From NCBI RefSeq assembly GCF_020085105.1, contig NC_058051.1, forward strand, positions 24,617,455-24,681,454: a DNA stretch of 64,000 bases, in the 5' to 3' direction. Position 1 is the first letter of the stretch; each line of letters opens with the position of its first letter. A program made the translations under genes and the position numbers. Below, piece by piece: positions 33,253-55,800 of this stretch. The notes below the pieces were generated by a model that worked only from the letters and a program-made list of their open reading frames with translations, was not told where the DNA came from and ran no database searches. Origin of the DNA: Siniperca chuatsi. Lineage: Eukaryota; Chordata; Actinopteri; Centrarchiformes; Sinipercidae.

Positions 33253-33698
33253 GATAAGCAAAACTGAAATAACTGTGTGAGAAAGTAATCTTTTATGTGA
33301 TGTGTGTTTATATCTGCTGTGAAGAAAAAAGAAAGTGGACTGGACAGCACATGTGTAAGAATGATGTGATACAAATGGGATATCAAGTTTGTCTATTTTG
33401 TTGTCCCAGGGTAAAATGTTGTGTTGGGTAAGATATGTTTTTATTTATGAATGCCAAAACACACACACACACAATCATACACACACTGATTTTAAGAGCA
33501 CATGTCAGTATGTGGCAGGACTCAACAATGTATGAACACTATGACTGCAGTGGTTTGCAGGAGAGCCTTCTGCATGTGACAGAAAACAGTGGCTGTTATT
33601 ATGACAAAGGACCATTTTTTGCATTGTGTTCTCATTTTGTACCGCACTTTATACACCTGTATAAATTGTAAAATTAGAATATGTTAAACTATTAGATC

Positions 33699-33704
33699 AA
33701 TAAA
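33699..33704 (+). promoter_or_regulatory. cacna1f: cacna1f poly(A) signal
   Basis: AATAAA 447 nt after the stop. A second AATAAA at 33875-33880 could be used as an alternative. Confidence 0.65.
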
Positions 33705-34740
33705 ACATTTATACTTTGTTACACAAATAATGAGATCCAGTTGAAACCATTGACTTGTGAGTGCCCAACGGCATTTGTTATTTTAGAGAAATATTTAAAT
33801 ATACTGAATATTGAATATGCTCTAAAACGTGCAAACTCTTAGCAAAGTTTTGTTTTGGGATTTTTGTGACTATAAATAAAGCATTATGTTTTCTCAAATG
33901 TATGTTTTTTCTCTCTTTTTTTAAATAGTTGTTATTCTTGTGCAGTAATAACACACCATTCCAAACTGTGTACTTTAGCTGAAAGGTCCTTTTGGTTTTT
34001 TCACAGCAGTGCTATAATAGTAATGTTGAAACCCGTAGCAAAATACAAAAGCGTGACTTATATAATCAGTCATTAATGGGCAGGCAGATGGGAAAACATC
34101 TGGGTTTCATGTCCCCTTTTTAGAGAAAAAAAGAATCATGCAAAACAGTAACCCATAGTTGTCTGTTATGCACTGCAAAATTACACACATATATTCATCC
34201 TTTAAAGTCTTCCTGAGTTTTAGGTCAGTTTCAGGTGAAGGCAGGGTAATCAGCAGAAACTCAGGAAGACTCCTTCCTGAGGGCAGGGCTTAAGCAACAC
34301 AGAGTAGCTTAAATTTCTGAGTTCTCAGACCATTTTTCACAATTGAGAATGACTTCCGGATGGGAGCCGAAACGTCTTGATTCTGAAAACAGTGTCCAGA
34401 TGACTACGACTGAAACCTTTTCTACAATAGAACACTCCTGGACGAATGAGGGACTACACCGTCTTGATTTACATGGATGTAGCAGAAAACTTGAACTGTC
34501 CCTGAGCCTCCCCCAACTTGTTATGTGCAGAATAAGGTTTTCCTATAAGATTTACTAAAACCTTAACTATATTATTCTGTTGATGTCAGGTTAATGACCA
34601 GCAGCAGTTCACGAGCCTTCGCTGACCTTTTTATTTCCCCTTTTACATCCCTCCTTCTGTCTACTAAAGCGTGAACAGTCTCCATGCGCTCCTCTCTGCA
34701 TTATAACCGCCGGGCAATCTCGGCTCGCTTAGAATAAAGC
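33705..34740. other. cacna1f-syp intergenic region
   Basis: No gene recognised. About 1.2 kb separates the cacna1f poly(A) signal from the syp ATG. Sequence near 34200-34290 has an imperfect inverted pair (aaagtcttcctgagtttt and cagaaactcaggaagact) that may be a small MITE. Confidence 0.5.
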
Positions 34741-34950
34741 AGCACTGCGATTGGACAAACGGCTCGGCTCGTCTTTACTCCACCGTCCATTGATTTATAT
34801 GACGTCATGACGCTTCACACGTCCCGCGCCCAGCTCGTGACGCAGCCACAGCTCTTCCTCCTGGGCGTCTTCCTCCCCTGGGCTGTTCCGGATGAGACGC
34901 CTCCCTCCCTCCGCCCCTCTGATCCTCTTATCAGCGAGTAAGCGGCCAAG
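34741..34950 (+). promoter_or_regulatory. syp: syp promoter with CRE and inverted CCAAT
   Basis: A perfect palindromic CRE, TGACGTCA, is at 34800-34807, directly after an AT-rich TATA-like TTTATA. GATTGG (inverted CCAAT) is at about 34749-34754. The 34805-34950 stretch is GC-rich and runs into the start codon in a strong context (gccaagATGG). Site calls are by eye; the transcription start is not determined. Confidence 0.55.
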
Positions 34951-45207
<10,257 letters not shown>

Positions 45208-45515
45208 GCCTGTCCAGCCAAACCACAGCTGCAGGATGGTGAGTGTAAACATATGTAGAACAAATCGACTGCTTGGAATAGGTTTAAATAGATCACATTA
45301 TTGTATGTCTTTGCGGTAATGATCTAAGCTAATCTTTAATTTTAAGCACGATTTAACAGTTAATTGTGTAATGGCGGTATTCATGAGGCTTGCAATGATA
45401 TCTGCTGGATATCAACCTAACATTAATGTCAATATTTTAGTTCAGTAGGTGCCTTTTGCTTGCTATTGATGATCAGAAAATCAGAAAATATCATGATCAG
45501 AAAATATGGGCGGAG

Positions 45516-45575
45516 CTCTACATCTATGCAGATGACACACAAACATACATTTTCACAAAATCTGATGATGCACTG
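45516..45575 (+). pseudogene. Relic of LINE reverse transcriptase (YADD motif)
   Basis: A short in-frame stretch reads LYIYADDTQTYIF. YADD is the catalytic motif of non-LTR reverse transcriptases, and the ADDTQ context is typical of fish LINEs. The reading frame is not supported more than about 20 codons; the rest of the element is not recognisable. Confidence 0.55.
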
Positions 45576-45609
45576 TTAACTTCCTAAAATCTAACTACTG
45601 ATCATACTG

Positions 45610-45895
45610 TCAGTTCAAGTCAATTTTATTTATATAGCCCAATATCACAAATTTGCCTCAAGGGGCTTTACAATCTGTACATCATGCGACACCCTCTATC
45701 CTTAGACCCTCGATTCAGACAAGAAAAAACTCCCCAAAAAACCCTTTTAATAGGGAAAAAATGGAAGAAACCTCAGGAGGAGCAACAGAGGAGGGATACC
45801 TCTCCCAGGACAGACAGATATGCAATAGATTTTGGTGTGTACAGAATAGACCAACATAATAAAATGACAGTATGGAGTACAAAGTACAATGATAA
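45610..45895. repeat. Fish dispersed repeat (TTTATATAGCCCAATATCAC type)
   Basis: Begins attttatttatatagcccaa and continues gcctcaaggggctttacaat and gaaacctcaggaggagcaac, a very common teleost interspersed repeat. It contains no valid gene although short ORFs cross it. Confidence 0.7.
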
Positions 45896-46002
45896 GTTGA
45901 GTCTATGAATTTACCAGTATCTCTACAATCTCAGCTACACGTTTTCACCCTTCCTCATCAGAAAAATAGCATTGGTTGTTTATTCAGATGGCTTAAAAGA
46001 TA

Positions 46003-46095
46003 GCTTCACATTTTTTCAAGTCTGTCTTAAAACACTACTCACATGCCCATATGTAAATTAAAAGAGATATTGGTCACTGAACCTATCCTTTAAAA
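46003..46095. mobile_element. Short GGATAGGTTCACA-family MITE fragment
   Basis: The strings tttttcaagtctgtcttaaa and ctgaacctatcctttaaa match the two ends of the element at 32276-32613, with most of the centre deleted. Confidence 0.55.
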
Positions 46096-46361
46096 GCAAC
46101 CCATATTTACATTTTCCTGACAAGCCATCTCTCATTTGAAGTTGTGCGAATGATGACTATCCTCTCCAGAAAGATGACAGCAATGGTTGTTCATTGACAC
46201 AACATACTGTATGTTTATGTTCAGTAGTAAAGGTGAAAGGACCATGACGCTGTTGCTTGATAAGGAAGTCAGGGTAGATGGATGGTGTACAAAACGTTTG
46301 ACTTGCAGTCTATGGTACAGCCATCTTTTACAGTAATTCTGTGATCTTGTCCAGCTATATG

Positions 46362-47271
46362 CAGTGATGGAAGAAGTATTCAGATCCTTCACTTAAAGAT
46401 GGGATATGCGATTCTGGAGAAATCCAATACCATGACAAATACCATGATATAGAGCGACACAGCAAGTAATGTCACTAATGTAAGCTAGGTTGTGGGTTAG
46501 CTTAGCTACGTTGTGGGTTAGAAAACTGTCCCTACAGTTGCTGCTGCGAGGCTAACAGCCAGAGAGGACGAGACGTTTCCCAGCCAGAAAACCATGTCCA
46601 GACCGCGATACTCACAACTCTCCTGCTACATTAGCAAACACAACAGCATATCTTGGCAAACTAGAAAGTAAGCTGAATGTCTGTTGGCAAGTAATTTAAC
46701 GTTACCTGAAACACAAATTATAGCTGGAATGGCTGGAATAGTGTTATGTGGCCCGGTCCGAGTCACTTTGTTTGTTTCCCATTTACAGAGCCAGGGCGGT
46801 GTACAAACACCGTATTTTCTTTCAGTGCATATACAGCTAGTAGACCGTAAGGAGATATTCGCTGAATTTGGCAAAAAGCCTTGGATTAGAATCGCATACC
46901 CCACCTTTAAGTAGAAGTACTAATACCACACTGTGAAAATACTCCACTACAAGTAAAGTCCTGCATTGAAAATGTTACTTAAGTATCATATTCTATAAGA
47001 TCATCATATGTTTGTAGCATCACTGTCCTGTGAGAACCACGTATCTCTAAAAAGTCAACTTTTCATAAACTCAGAAAAACACCCCTGTTTTCAGCTTTGT
47101 GACAATATATTTTCCAGCTAATCCGAGGGGGGGGGGGGTTTACATAGTTTATTTAGCTTATTTGTATATAAAGTCGCATAAAATGGAAATACTCAAGTAA
47201 AGTACAAGTACCTCGAATTTGTACTTAAGTACAGTACTTGAGGAAATGTACTTAGTTACATTCCACCACTG
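46362..47271. mobile_element. hAT-type MITE with 8-bp target duplication
   Basis: The ends CAGTGATGGAAGAAG and its inverse (...TTCCACCACTG) are directly flanked by GCTATATG at 46354-46361 and again at 47272-47279. An 8-bp duplication and CAGTGGTG-type ends are hallmarks of hAT elements. It is interrupted by a second element at 46397-46906. Confidence 0.9.
46397..46906. mobile_element. Nested TTAA-target MITE (piggyBac-like)
   Basis: Inserted inside the hAT MITE. TTAA is duplicated at 46393-46396 and 46907-46910. The terminal inverted repeats are AGATGGGATATGCGATTCT and AGGTGGGGTATGCGATTCT (reverse complement of the right end), 17 of 19 matching. No transposase ORF. Confidence 0.88.
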
Positions 47272-50023
47272 GCTATATGCACTCACCTGCTCTATTTGCC
47301 CTTTGAGTTCCTCTACTCCCCGGCAACCCTGTAACAGTCTTAAAAAACTATGGGTGAAAGAACTTTTTGGTGTAGTGCTTGGAGGCTGTAGAATACTGAC
47401 TGATGAACTAAAACTGCACTCAAACCTCAAAGATTTAGAAATGTTCAGCCAGAGCCTTTAGCATCATTGGTTAGGGTTCACTATAGAAGCTACTGCTTTT
47501 TACTTATGGTTTTAATCTGCTCTCCATACTGAATACCTGTTCATACCTGTTGTTTCAGTTATATTTGTCTCAATCAGCTTTTTATCGTGAGCGATGGGAT
47601 CATACATGAACACAAAATTGTCTGCTAAAGTTTGAACAGTTTTGTTAATTACACTTCAGACATTTCTGTATTTGTGGTTTTCTCTGTGCTCTTCTCACTG
47701 GTTTGAAGTGGGAGGCGCTCAATGGGAAAAAGGGGATGTCACGTATTTCTATGCACCAATCAGACTTTTGCAACATTGAAATCCAAATGTGATCAAACTT
47801 GTGGGGTTGTTTGTTTATGTAGCCAGCAATGTCAATTAAACCTGATTAAACCACACATACACCAAGTTTTTGATTGTTTAACTTTAACTAAAACTTTGAT
47901 AGTTGCTTATTTAATCATGAATATTTAATGTAATAGAGAAATACACAAGAAACCAATTTTTCAGGAGCTTTAAATTTCAGTTTGTGTCTTTGCTTTAATA
48001 ACATATATACTCTTCATATACAATATAACATTGACATTGATTACCTAACAGCGTAATACATATGTACAGTGCCATTGTCATTTTCTGGCATGACTAAGGT
48101 TACTTAACATTTACTGAATATCATCACAGACAAGGTGTCACCTGCAGCTTCTCAAGTCATTTCAAAAGTGTCAATATCAGCTTTTAATATCCCATATTTG
48201 TTGAGCCATAGCTTTGTTTATATATTCAACATGCAATTCATGTGATCATACGTTTGCTGTTTGTTTAATATTTTCCTTCCCTCTGTCTCTCGCTTCTCCG
48301 CCTTTTTCCTCCACCCAGGGTGACCTTGTGATTTCGGAGGGTGGCTGACCACCACCTGCATTTCCACACTCCTCTGTTTGTCTGTTTGTGTATCTGTGAG
48401 TTGACAGGCAGAGGGAGGGAGGCATGGAGGGCAGAAACTGACGGGGCCTGGGGAGGGGGAACACCACTGGGGAGCAGGATGTGGGGGCAAAAAGGGGGAA
48501 AAGGGTCTTTGCTGTAACATGATGTTTATTCTCGTGATGTATTTAACTGTAGAAGACAACAGTTGATTGTCTGTTTGGTTATACGAGAAAAACTTGAATA
48601 CAAATACCAAAACATTTGTTGACGAACATTTAAGAGAAATCTTGTAATGGAAAAGACTTACATTTGTGAAGAATAAAAAAATTGTAGTAATATTTAACTT
48701 GGGAGAATGTATTTGTCTGTGCTGTGTAAATATCAACATGCTGATATATATGATTATATGTACACAGTTGAATAATTGTGCACTCCATATAAGTTGTTAT
48801 ACAACAAATGTTGAGCACAGAGTTATTCAATTGCATTTACTTTGGTTTTGTTTAGGAGCTCATATAGTTTAGCCTTTGCCCTTCAATTCCCTTAAATTTA
48901 TCATACCACAATGATGTTTTTATTTATTCATCTCAGAATCTATGAACATCTTGTCTTTTTTTTGATTTTCTCAATATGTTTTTTTTTCCCTTTGATCAGC
49001 ATAACTGACAAGATTTTAGAAACGGGGTAAAGGCTGCTTAAAATATCATGGCAAATATTGACAAAGGAGAATTATCGATATAAAAAGTGAGCAGAGAAAG
49101 AGTAATGTATAGTAATAATAGCAAATAGATGATAGCTGTGGGTTTTACGTAGGTTGTTTTAACTTTATTTATGTTTTTATATATATTTTTCCATCAAATA
49201 TCGCTGTCAAGCAAGGATGAACTCTTGTAATACAAAGAATATTTTAAATCCTGACATAAAATCAGAAATTGCATAGGGTTAAGAAAATTAGTGAGCATAG
49301 TAGCATCTCATATTTGCTGTGCTGTTTCGGAAACTGCTATAGTGTGCTATCAGTATGAAAATTGTGAATCAGGGCAGTGAACAACAGTTTTAGCAACGTG
49401 TGTTTGTTTATTTGTTTGGATTTATGTAACGGCATCAAACAAATGATGTCAATGAACCTCGTCCTGTTTTGATTGCCTTTTATGTGGTCCAGAAAGTTGT
49501 AAGACAGAGTCATATAGTTTTTTAACTGGTGTTTCTATCACACTGTAATCAGTGACATACATACATTAACAAGAACTGTAGGTAAATGGGAATAAAGCAT
49601 ACTAAGACCTTGGTTATGCCATAGTAAACACATATTATTATGAGGCCGTCTGAACAATATGTCTCCATATATACTTCTCCTGCATCCTCAATCCTATCTC
49701 GTCTCTTTCTGAAGGCAAGCAAATTTACTGCATGCATCCTTATATCCTAAAGCATCCCTAAACATATTTGAGAGGCTGAAGCTCAAGGCTGCAGGAAAGT
49801 TCGACTACACAGTAATACTGTGGTGGTGGTGGTGCTTACTACACAGCACTACAGCAGCTCTGCTATATTCCACTCAAAGAACAAAGTACATGCTGCAATA
49901 ATTACTTCTTTCCAGATATAAATACACCGGTCCTACTGTCAAAGCTCTGTTTGGATATGCAAGATCGTGTTTGCCAAGTGGTAAGAGATGTATCTTGATT
50001 GGTAGTTTTGCTTCCACAGTCCT

Positions 50024-50069
50024 CATTAGGATGAATTGTTGTCCATCATTAGGATGAATTGTTGTCCAT
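50024..50069. repeat. 23-bp perfect tandem duplication
   Basis: Two adjacent identical 23-bp units beginning CATTAGGATGAATTG, in the putative syp terminal exon. Confidence 0.9.
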
Positions 50070-50440
50070 CCATTGCCCAGCTTTGGATTCACTCTTCTTT
50101 TTTTAAAATCAGGGTTCTTTGATTCAGGCAGTGTAGAAGCACCCGACTTTCTCTTTTCCTCCAGTCCCCCCACCTCTGTTTCTTTCTCTCTCTCTCTTTT
50201 ACTGTAGCTCTTATAAATATGCTGACATGAAATATACTCTGTTGTTAGTGGTGAATGATGTCTTGTGGTACTCTCTATGCCTTTGGGATAGTGCTGTGTT
50301 TATTGTGTATGATGTATTCATATTAGTATTTATGATAATGATAAGTCAGAGAAAAAATATCCAAGACTCTCCAGAATTCTGCTGTATTCTTATTAAATGG
50401 GATCCATGTGAAACAAAATGAAATAAACTTGAAATTATTC

Positions 50441-51618
50441 TGTTGAAGGTTAAAATGTGTACTTCTGTTCATAGGAGTTGATTGTGTCTTCATTTACTTG
50501 GCTGAGTTGGGTTTACTAAAAGTATGTTTCAAAATGTTAATAAGTTTTACGAATACGTTGTAACAGAACATTTCCTAAAAAGTAAACACCACTGTTCAAA
50601 ACACAGCAAAGCAACACAGATAACGGTCAACAAGCTTTGCCTGTTTAGTGATAGTAGCCTACAGTTTTAATAGGAAGTTCTAAAATGCAGATAGGGTTTA
50701 GATACTTCTGTAGCTGGCCCATATTTCTCAGTACAGCCGGCATTTAAACACCATTTCCGGCAGGATGTGGGCCAGTATGCAGGTAAGTTTGACACAGTCT
50801 GTAGTTTTGGTGAGGACTCTGCATGGCACTCCCTAGTGGTTTGGGGAGGGTATCAACTGAAGTGGTTTCCTCAGTCACCTCCCCTCATTTAGCTGAACCT
50901 GAGAATTTATTTAACAAGACTTGTCCATATAAATAATGACACAGTAGACACAGTAGTGGTCCAAAACTGAGTTTAAGTTTATAAGTTAATTAACTTGATT
51001 TTTTTTTTTCATTTTTGCAGTTAATGGACAATCAAATTAAAGTGTAAAATACAATTAAAGTAGTATAATGACTATCATAGAGTGGAATGTTTCCACAGAG
51101 ACCACGGAATCAATATAATAAACTTATCAATTATAATAGCAGAGTTGGAGCAGATCTTAAGTTTTCTGTGAGTTAATTTCAGGTGTATGGTGCATAAAAA
51201 CTGAATGCTGCTTCTCCGTGTTTAGTTTGGACTCCGGGGACAGTAAGCAGACCTGTCCCAGACCATCTGAGAGGTCTGGGCGGTTCACAACGAAGAAGCA
51301 GATCAGATATGTATTTTGACCCTAAACCATTCAGTGCTTTATAAACCATAGTATTTTAAAACCAATTCTTTGAAAAATAGGAAGCCAGGGTAAAGATCTG
51401 AGAAATGGAGCCGTGTGATCCACTCTCCTGGTCACAGGGAGGACTTCTGAATCAGCTGTCTGATAGACTTTTTGGAGATTCAGGTCTTTACCAGTCTCTG
51501 TAAGGGTTCAAAGATAAATGGTGGATAGAAGATGGATAATTTATCTTTTTGGGTCTCAAACAGTTATCTAAATGAAAACGTGAAGTTCAGAGGGGGAAAT
51601 TCCATGACTGAGTAAATG
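50441..51618. other. syp-plp2 intergenic region, first part
   Basis: No gene seen. The 51160-51500 part (tcagtgctttataaaccata, tggagccgtgtgatcc) resembles a widespread fish interspersed repeat with no intact ORF. Confidence 0.5.
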
Positions 51619-52427
51619 TAGTGGTGAGATGTAACTAAGCACATTTACTACTAAGTACTGTACTTAAGTACAAATTTGAGGTACTTGTACTTTACTTGAG
51701 TATCTTTTCATCCCACCTTTCTACTTCTACTCCACTACATCTATTGTACTTTTTATTTCACTACATTTATCTGACAGCTTTAGTTACTAGTTACTTTACA
51801 TTTCAATTTTTTTTTACTTTATCAATTAAGATTTTTACATACAAAACATATGAAGAGTTTATAACATATTATGTTATAAATTAAACTACCTAACAGTATA
51901 TACAAGTACAGCTGAAATGATTAGTCGATTAATCATTTAGTCGATTGACAGAAACTATTGCCAACTATTTTGATAATTGTTTGTCATTTTTCATGCAAAA
52001 ATAAATTTTCATGGTTCCAGCTTCACAAATGTGAGGATTTGCTGCTTTAAATCATTTTAAATATTTTCATTTATTTTTAATTTTGTACTATTGGCTGGAC
52101 AAAAAAAAAGCATTGTGACGGCATTTCTCATTTTCTGAATTTTTACAAACTGAACAATCAATCCCACTGATCGAGAAAAGAATCGTCAGATTAATCCATA
52201 ATGAAAATTAGTTGCAGTCCTATACAAAATAGTTAAAAATTAACTCCACCTACAACCAACTCTAAATCCTGCTTTTACATTAACGCATGAGTAATAATAA
52301 TCAAATTGTGACATTTTCTGCATAGAGAACCTTTACATGTAATACTTTATAATACATGTAATATTTTCACAGTGTGGTATCAGTACTTTTACTTAAGTAA
52401 AGGATCTGAATACTTCCTCCACCATTG
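51619..52427. mobile_element. hAT-type MITE, reverse copy, with a nested MITE
   Basis: Same family as 46362-47271 in the opposite orientation (starts TAGTGGTGAGATGTAACTAAG, ends gaatacttcctccaccattg). A GCTGCAACTAA-family MITE is inserted at about 51908-52222. No flanking 8-bp duplication could be found. It ends about 410 bp upstream of the plp2 ATG. Confidence 0.75.
51908..52222. mobile_element. GCTGCAACTAA-family MITE nested in the hAT copy
   Basis: Carries gattagtcgattaatcattt at one end and aaaattagttgcagtcctat at the other. Its position inside the hAT element shows it inserted later. Confidence 0.7.
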
Positions 52428-52836
52428 TTCCTCCAATGTTAGTTAGTAGATAAAGCATCAGCCACCACTTTTGCAACAGGTGTCGGAGTTTCCGAGGAGC
52501 ACTTGAAGGCAGCTTGAGAAAAATGAAAGCCAACGCCCCACTGACAGCTCCCCTCAGTACTCAGTCCCCTCCTTCGGTCAGAAAGTAGCTGAGTTTCTGC
52601 TGCTGTGGTCGTGACTGAGCTCCAACAGGTTATATTTCACCGAGACTTTTCACCGGAGACGTTGATTCATCTTCCTGAGGGGAAAAAACAACAACTTCTA
52701 GCTAGCTTGAGCGGGAGCGGCGGACAACACTGGGACTGCTTTCGAGAAGTTTGTTTATCCAAACGCTGTCCGTCTGTTGCTGGCGATAAGGCTCAAATAC
52801 AACATACTGTCGGTATAATAAGTTATTTATTAAAGA
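52428..52836 (+). promoter_or_regulatory. plp2: plp2 upstream region and 5'UTR
   Basis: Non-repeat, moderately GC-rich sequence between the hAT MITE and the start codon. No TATA box is seen, and an in-frame TAA two codons before the ATG fixes the start. Confidence 0.4.
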
Positions 52837-55800
52837 ATGGCTGATACAACCGAGTCCAGCCCCGCAGCTAACTGCCTGGAGAAGTTGAAAAGTTACGTGA
52901 GGACCCAGAAAGGGTTTATCCTCGCAGCTGAAATAGTAAGTTCACTGGCCTGGGCAGCTAACATGTAACTTTTAGCTACTGTGTAGCTGTGTTATGAATG
53001 GTTACAACTGCTTACAAAACTGGTTATTATATGCTGTGTGTAAAGTGTGCTAAAGTAGCCTGCAGCTAATCAATATTTCATAGATTGTAAAGTGCCTTAA
53101 TGTAGCCTACATTGATTTTTCTCGCTGTTAGGCTAGTTAGAGGGGAGAGTTATCCCAGCCTTATAAAGTTTTGCTCTAATGTAGCATGTCTTATTTCAAT
53201 TTCTCTCACCAAATTTCTCTGTTTGCTTCTTAAAAGCTGTTTTGTCTCACTTTTTTGAGAAGCAGTCTAGCCAGGGAATGAGAAGCATGTGGTCCAGGGG
53301 GTTGGGGGATCATGAGCAGAGGTTAAGGGTTTCCACCTGTCACTTGTGCTCCGCTGTTTTCTCATTTGGCAGCAAAGAGCCAAATGCTGAGCGTTAATGG
53401 CAGATGAAAGTTCATATGGGTTAACTCGATACAGTGACTGTTAGGCATCTCCTTTTCTACCCATCACCACAGGCTGCATACTATTTGTAGGCAGAGAAGT
53501 AGTAGCCCAAATATGGCGAAGAGGAAATGCAATGTATATCACATTCCTATTAACATAAAGGCTCATAAAGTGAGGTCTTTGTCCCTACCTTATGTCTTTG
53601 CATATCCGGCTATAATTTACAGGAACATCCTGTCTGAGAAGACCTTTATATTTACACTGTCCTTGACCACCATTTTTCACATGATCGCTTTTGTTTGCAT
53701 TTCACAGTTCTCTTAACACATTACTTACTTTGACCTTAAAATTCTTTGTTTAAGTTCTGCATTTTAAAAGTTGTTATTTTTATCAGCCCCTCACCAGGCA
53801 CATGCAGTGTTATCACATATCTCACAGTAGCTTACAGAGTGCTGAAAATGTTACTGTACTACTGTCGTACTACTGCGCTATTACTTTTTTCAAAAGTGAG
53901 CACTTTTTTTTTTATCACCGATAAAAAGGCTTTGCTCTCATAACTCAATGAGCTCATTATAAGGCAGGCTCTCAGATGTTAGGGGTCAATGGTCCACCCA
54001 CTGTAAAGTTATTTTTCTCGTCAGAGTTAATGGAAATTCCAGGCTGTGTGTGAAGTTTGGCCCTGGGAACAAAGGATGCATGAATTGCTTAGGACACATC
54101 TCTGGTGTGCCAATCACAGATATTATCATGCTTCACTGGATACACTTGGTAGTTTGTTGTTTCCTCTCCCACTCACGTCTTTACTGGAGCCTGGTAAACT
54201 CTAAAGGAACTCATCACTGATGGTGGATGTCTGAAATAGTTTACAGTGCAGGGAGTAGGCTGTGGAAGTGAAACGGAAAGACAAACATCATTACTGCTCA
54301 TTATGTCCAATCTAATAGGGAATAGGGTATTTAAGCCCAGCAACCGGGATTACTGAGGTTTTAATCTTCCAGCTGATAAACCAAAAGTCTAATGGAATAA
54401 CTGTCCTTTTTAACCACTGTCAGCAACTTTTGACAGCAAGGTTTCCATGCCTCTCCAAATTACATGTAGAGTTATTTTGTTTTGTCTTTTATTGTGGCTG
54501 TCAGAGGTATGGCCATACTTGAACATGTTTGAAGCTGCAGAAGAACATACAGATCACAGTCACACACCCATTTCTATTTGACATGTGGCACAGTTAAGCC
54601 AGTAGCACATAAGTCATGAGTCATGCACTGAGCTGATCTTTTGCCCTGCTATTAATATTTGAATATGAAGTGGTCACATTATCTTGTGACTGTAAACCAT
54701 TTTTTAGGTTATCTCCTTTTGAAGAATGTCTTTATCAGAAGAAAGGGAGGAGGAAAAGTAGGGAGGAGAATCAAGTTTGAGGAAATGAGTGAAAATGAAG
54801 GAAATGAACGTTGCATTCTACACTCAACACACATATACACGTAAGTGAGTCACAGCAAGTGCTTAAAAAAACGCCCCAAAATGTTAGTGACTTCCCTAGC
54901 TACCGTTGCTGTTTGGTGTGTCTCTGTACCACGGACTAGCTCTTGGCGCTCATGTTGCTGCTGACTATAATTAGCCAAGCGTTCACGACAATTTTCCCTC
55001 CAGTCAGTTTAAAAGAGCAGCTCATTACACTGATTTGAATAGATCGTAGTTGGGATCTTAAAAGCTGACCCATTCAAACAGATCTGCCGCTGTGTGGAAA
55101 ACATAAAGGTGTCAACATCTCACAGCCTTTCTTGTTCTGAGGGACTCTTGTGTAGTGGGTGTTTCTCTGTGTGACGGCCTCCTCAGTAGCCTCTGCCCTC
55201 AGAGCAGCCGGCTCTGGCCTGAATAGAGCCTCTTTTGTATAGGACCTTGGCCTCGGCCACCCCGCTACTCCACAGAGGCAGCCTGTGCCAGTCTCGAGAA
55301 CACATGAACTACTGATGCATCTGGCTGGCTGGCTGCGTGTTTGTGTAACAGTTGCGGGTGAGGGGAAGGAAAGCAATAGTGACAGATGTAGGGCTGGTGT
55401 CGAGTCAATTACATCATGTGTGTATCATATAGACTGCCGTGATTTGACACACGGCACTGAGTTGCCCGTGTCTGAGAATAAAACATTGCAAAGTGCAAGA
55501 CGAGCTTTCTTTAAATACACATCAGAGTCAGAGTGCGATTTATTTATATAGTAAGTGTTAGAAGAATCAATTATTTGATTTGTGATAAGAAAGCAGTGCA
55601 GATAAATGTTGTAGAACACCAGATTTCAGTTCAGTGGATCATATGTAACTGCAGAGTTTATCATTTCATTCTAACTTTAATTATAGGTTGTCTTTTATAG
55701 AAGATTCATCAAGGGTTTTGTTTGTTACATGCTAATACAATATGTGTAGTGAAATGCAGAGTAAGAGGAGTAAAAAAAAGGAATATAAATAATAACATTT

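Larger units (their letters stand above)
45208..50440 (+). other. syp: syp 3'UTR: probable intron 45239-48319 and terminal exon
   Basis: A strong donor (GGATG|GTGAGT) lies 31 nt after the stop. An acceptor (ctccacccag|GGTGACC) at about 48319/48320 could join a 2.1-kb noncoding last exon ending at AATAAA 50422-50427. A junction only 31 nt past the stop would not be expected to trigger nonsense-mediated decay. Without RNA data, the alternative is a simple unspliced 3'UTR ending earlier. Between the two sites lie several transposon remnants listed separately. Confidence 0.5.

Noticed and set aside
45653-45908. Two overlapping ORFs after syp
   Set aside because: They lie in a common fish interspersed repeat and have no gene-like splice sites.
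48218-48739. Minus-strand ORF of 173 codons
   Set aside because: Low-complexity, crosses the putative syp terminal exon and matches no family I know; no splice or promoter support.
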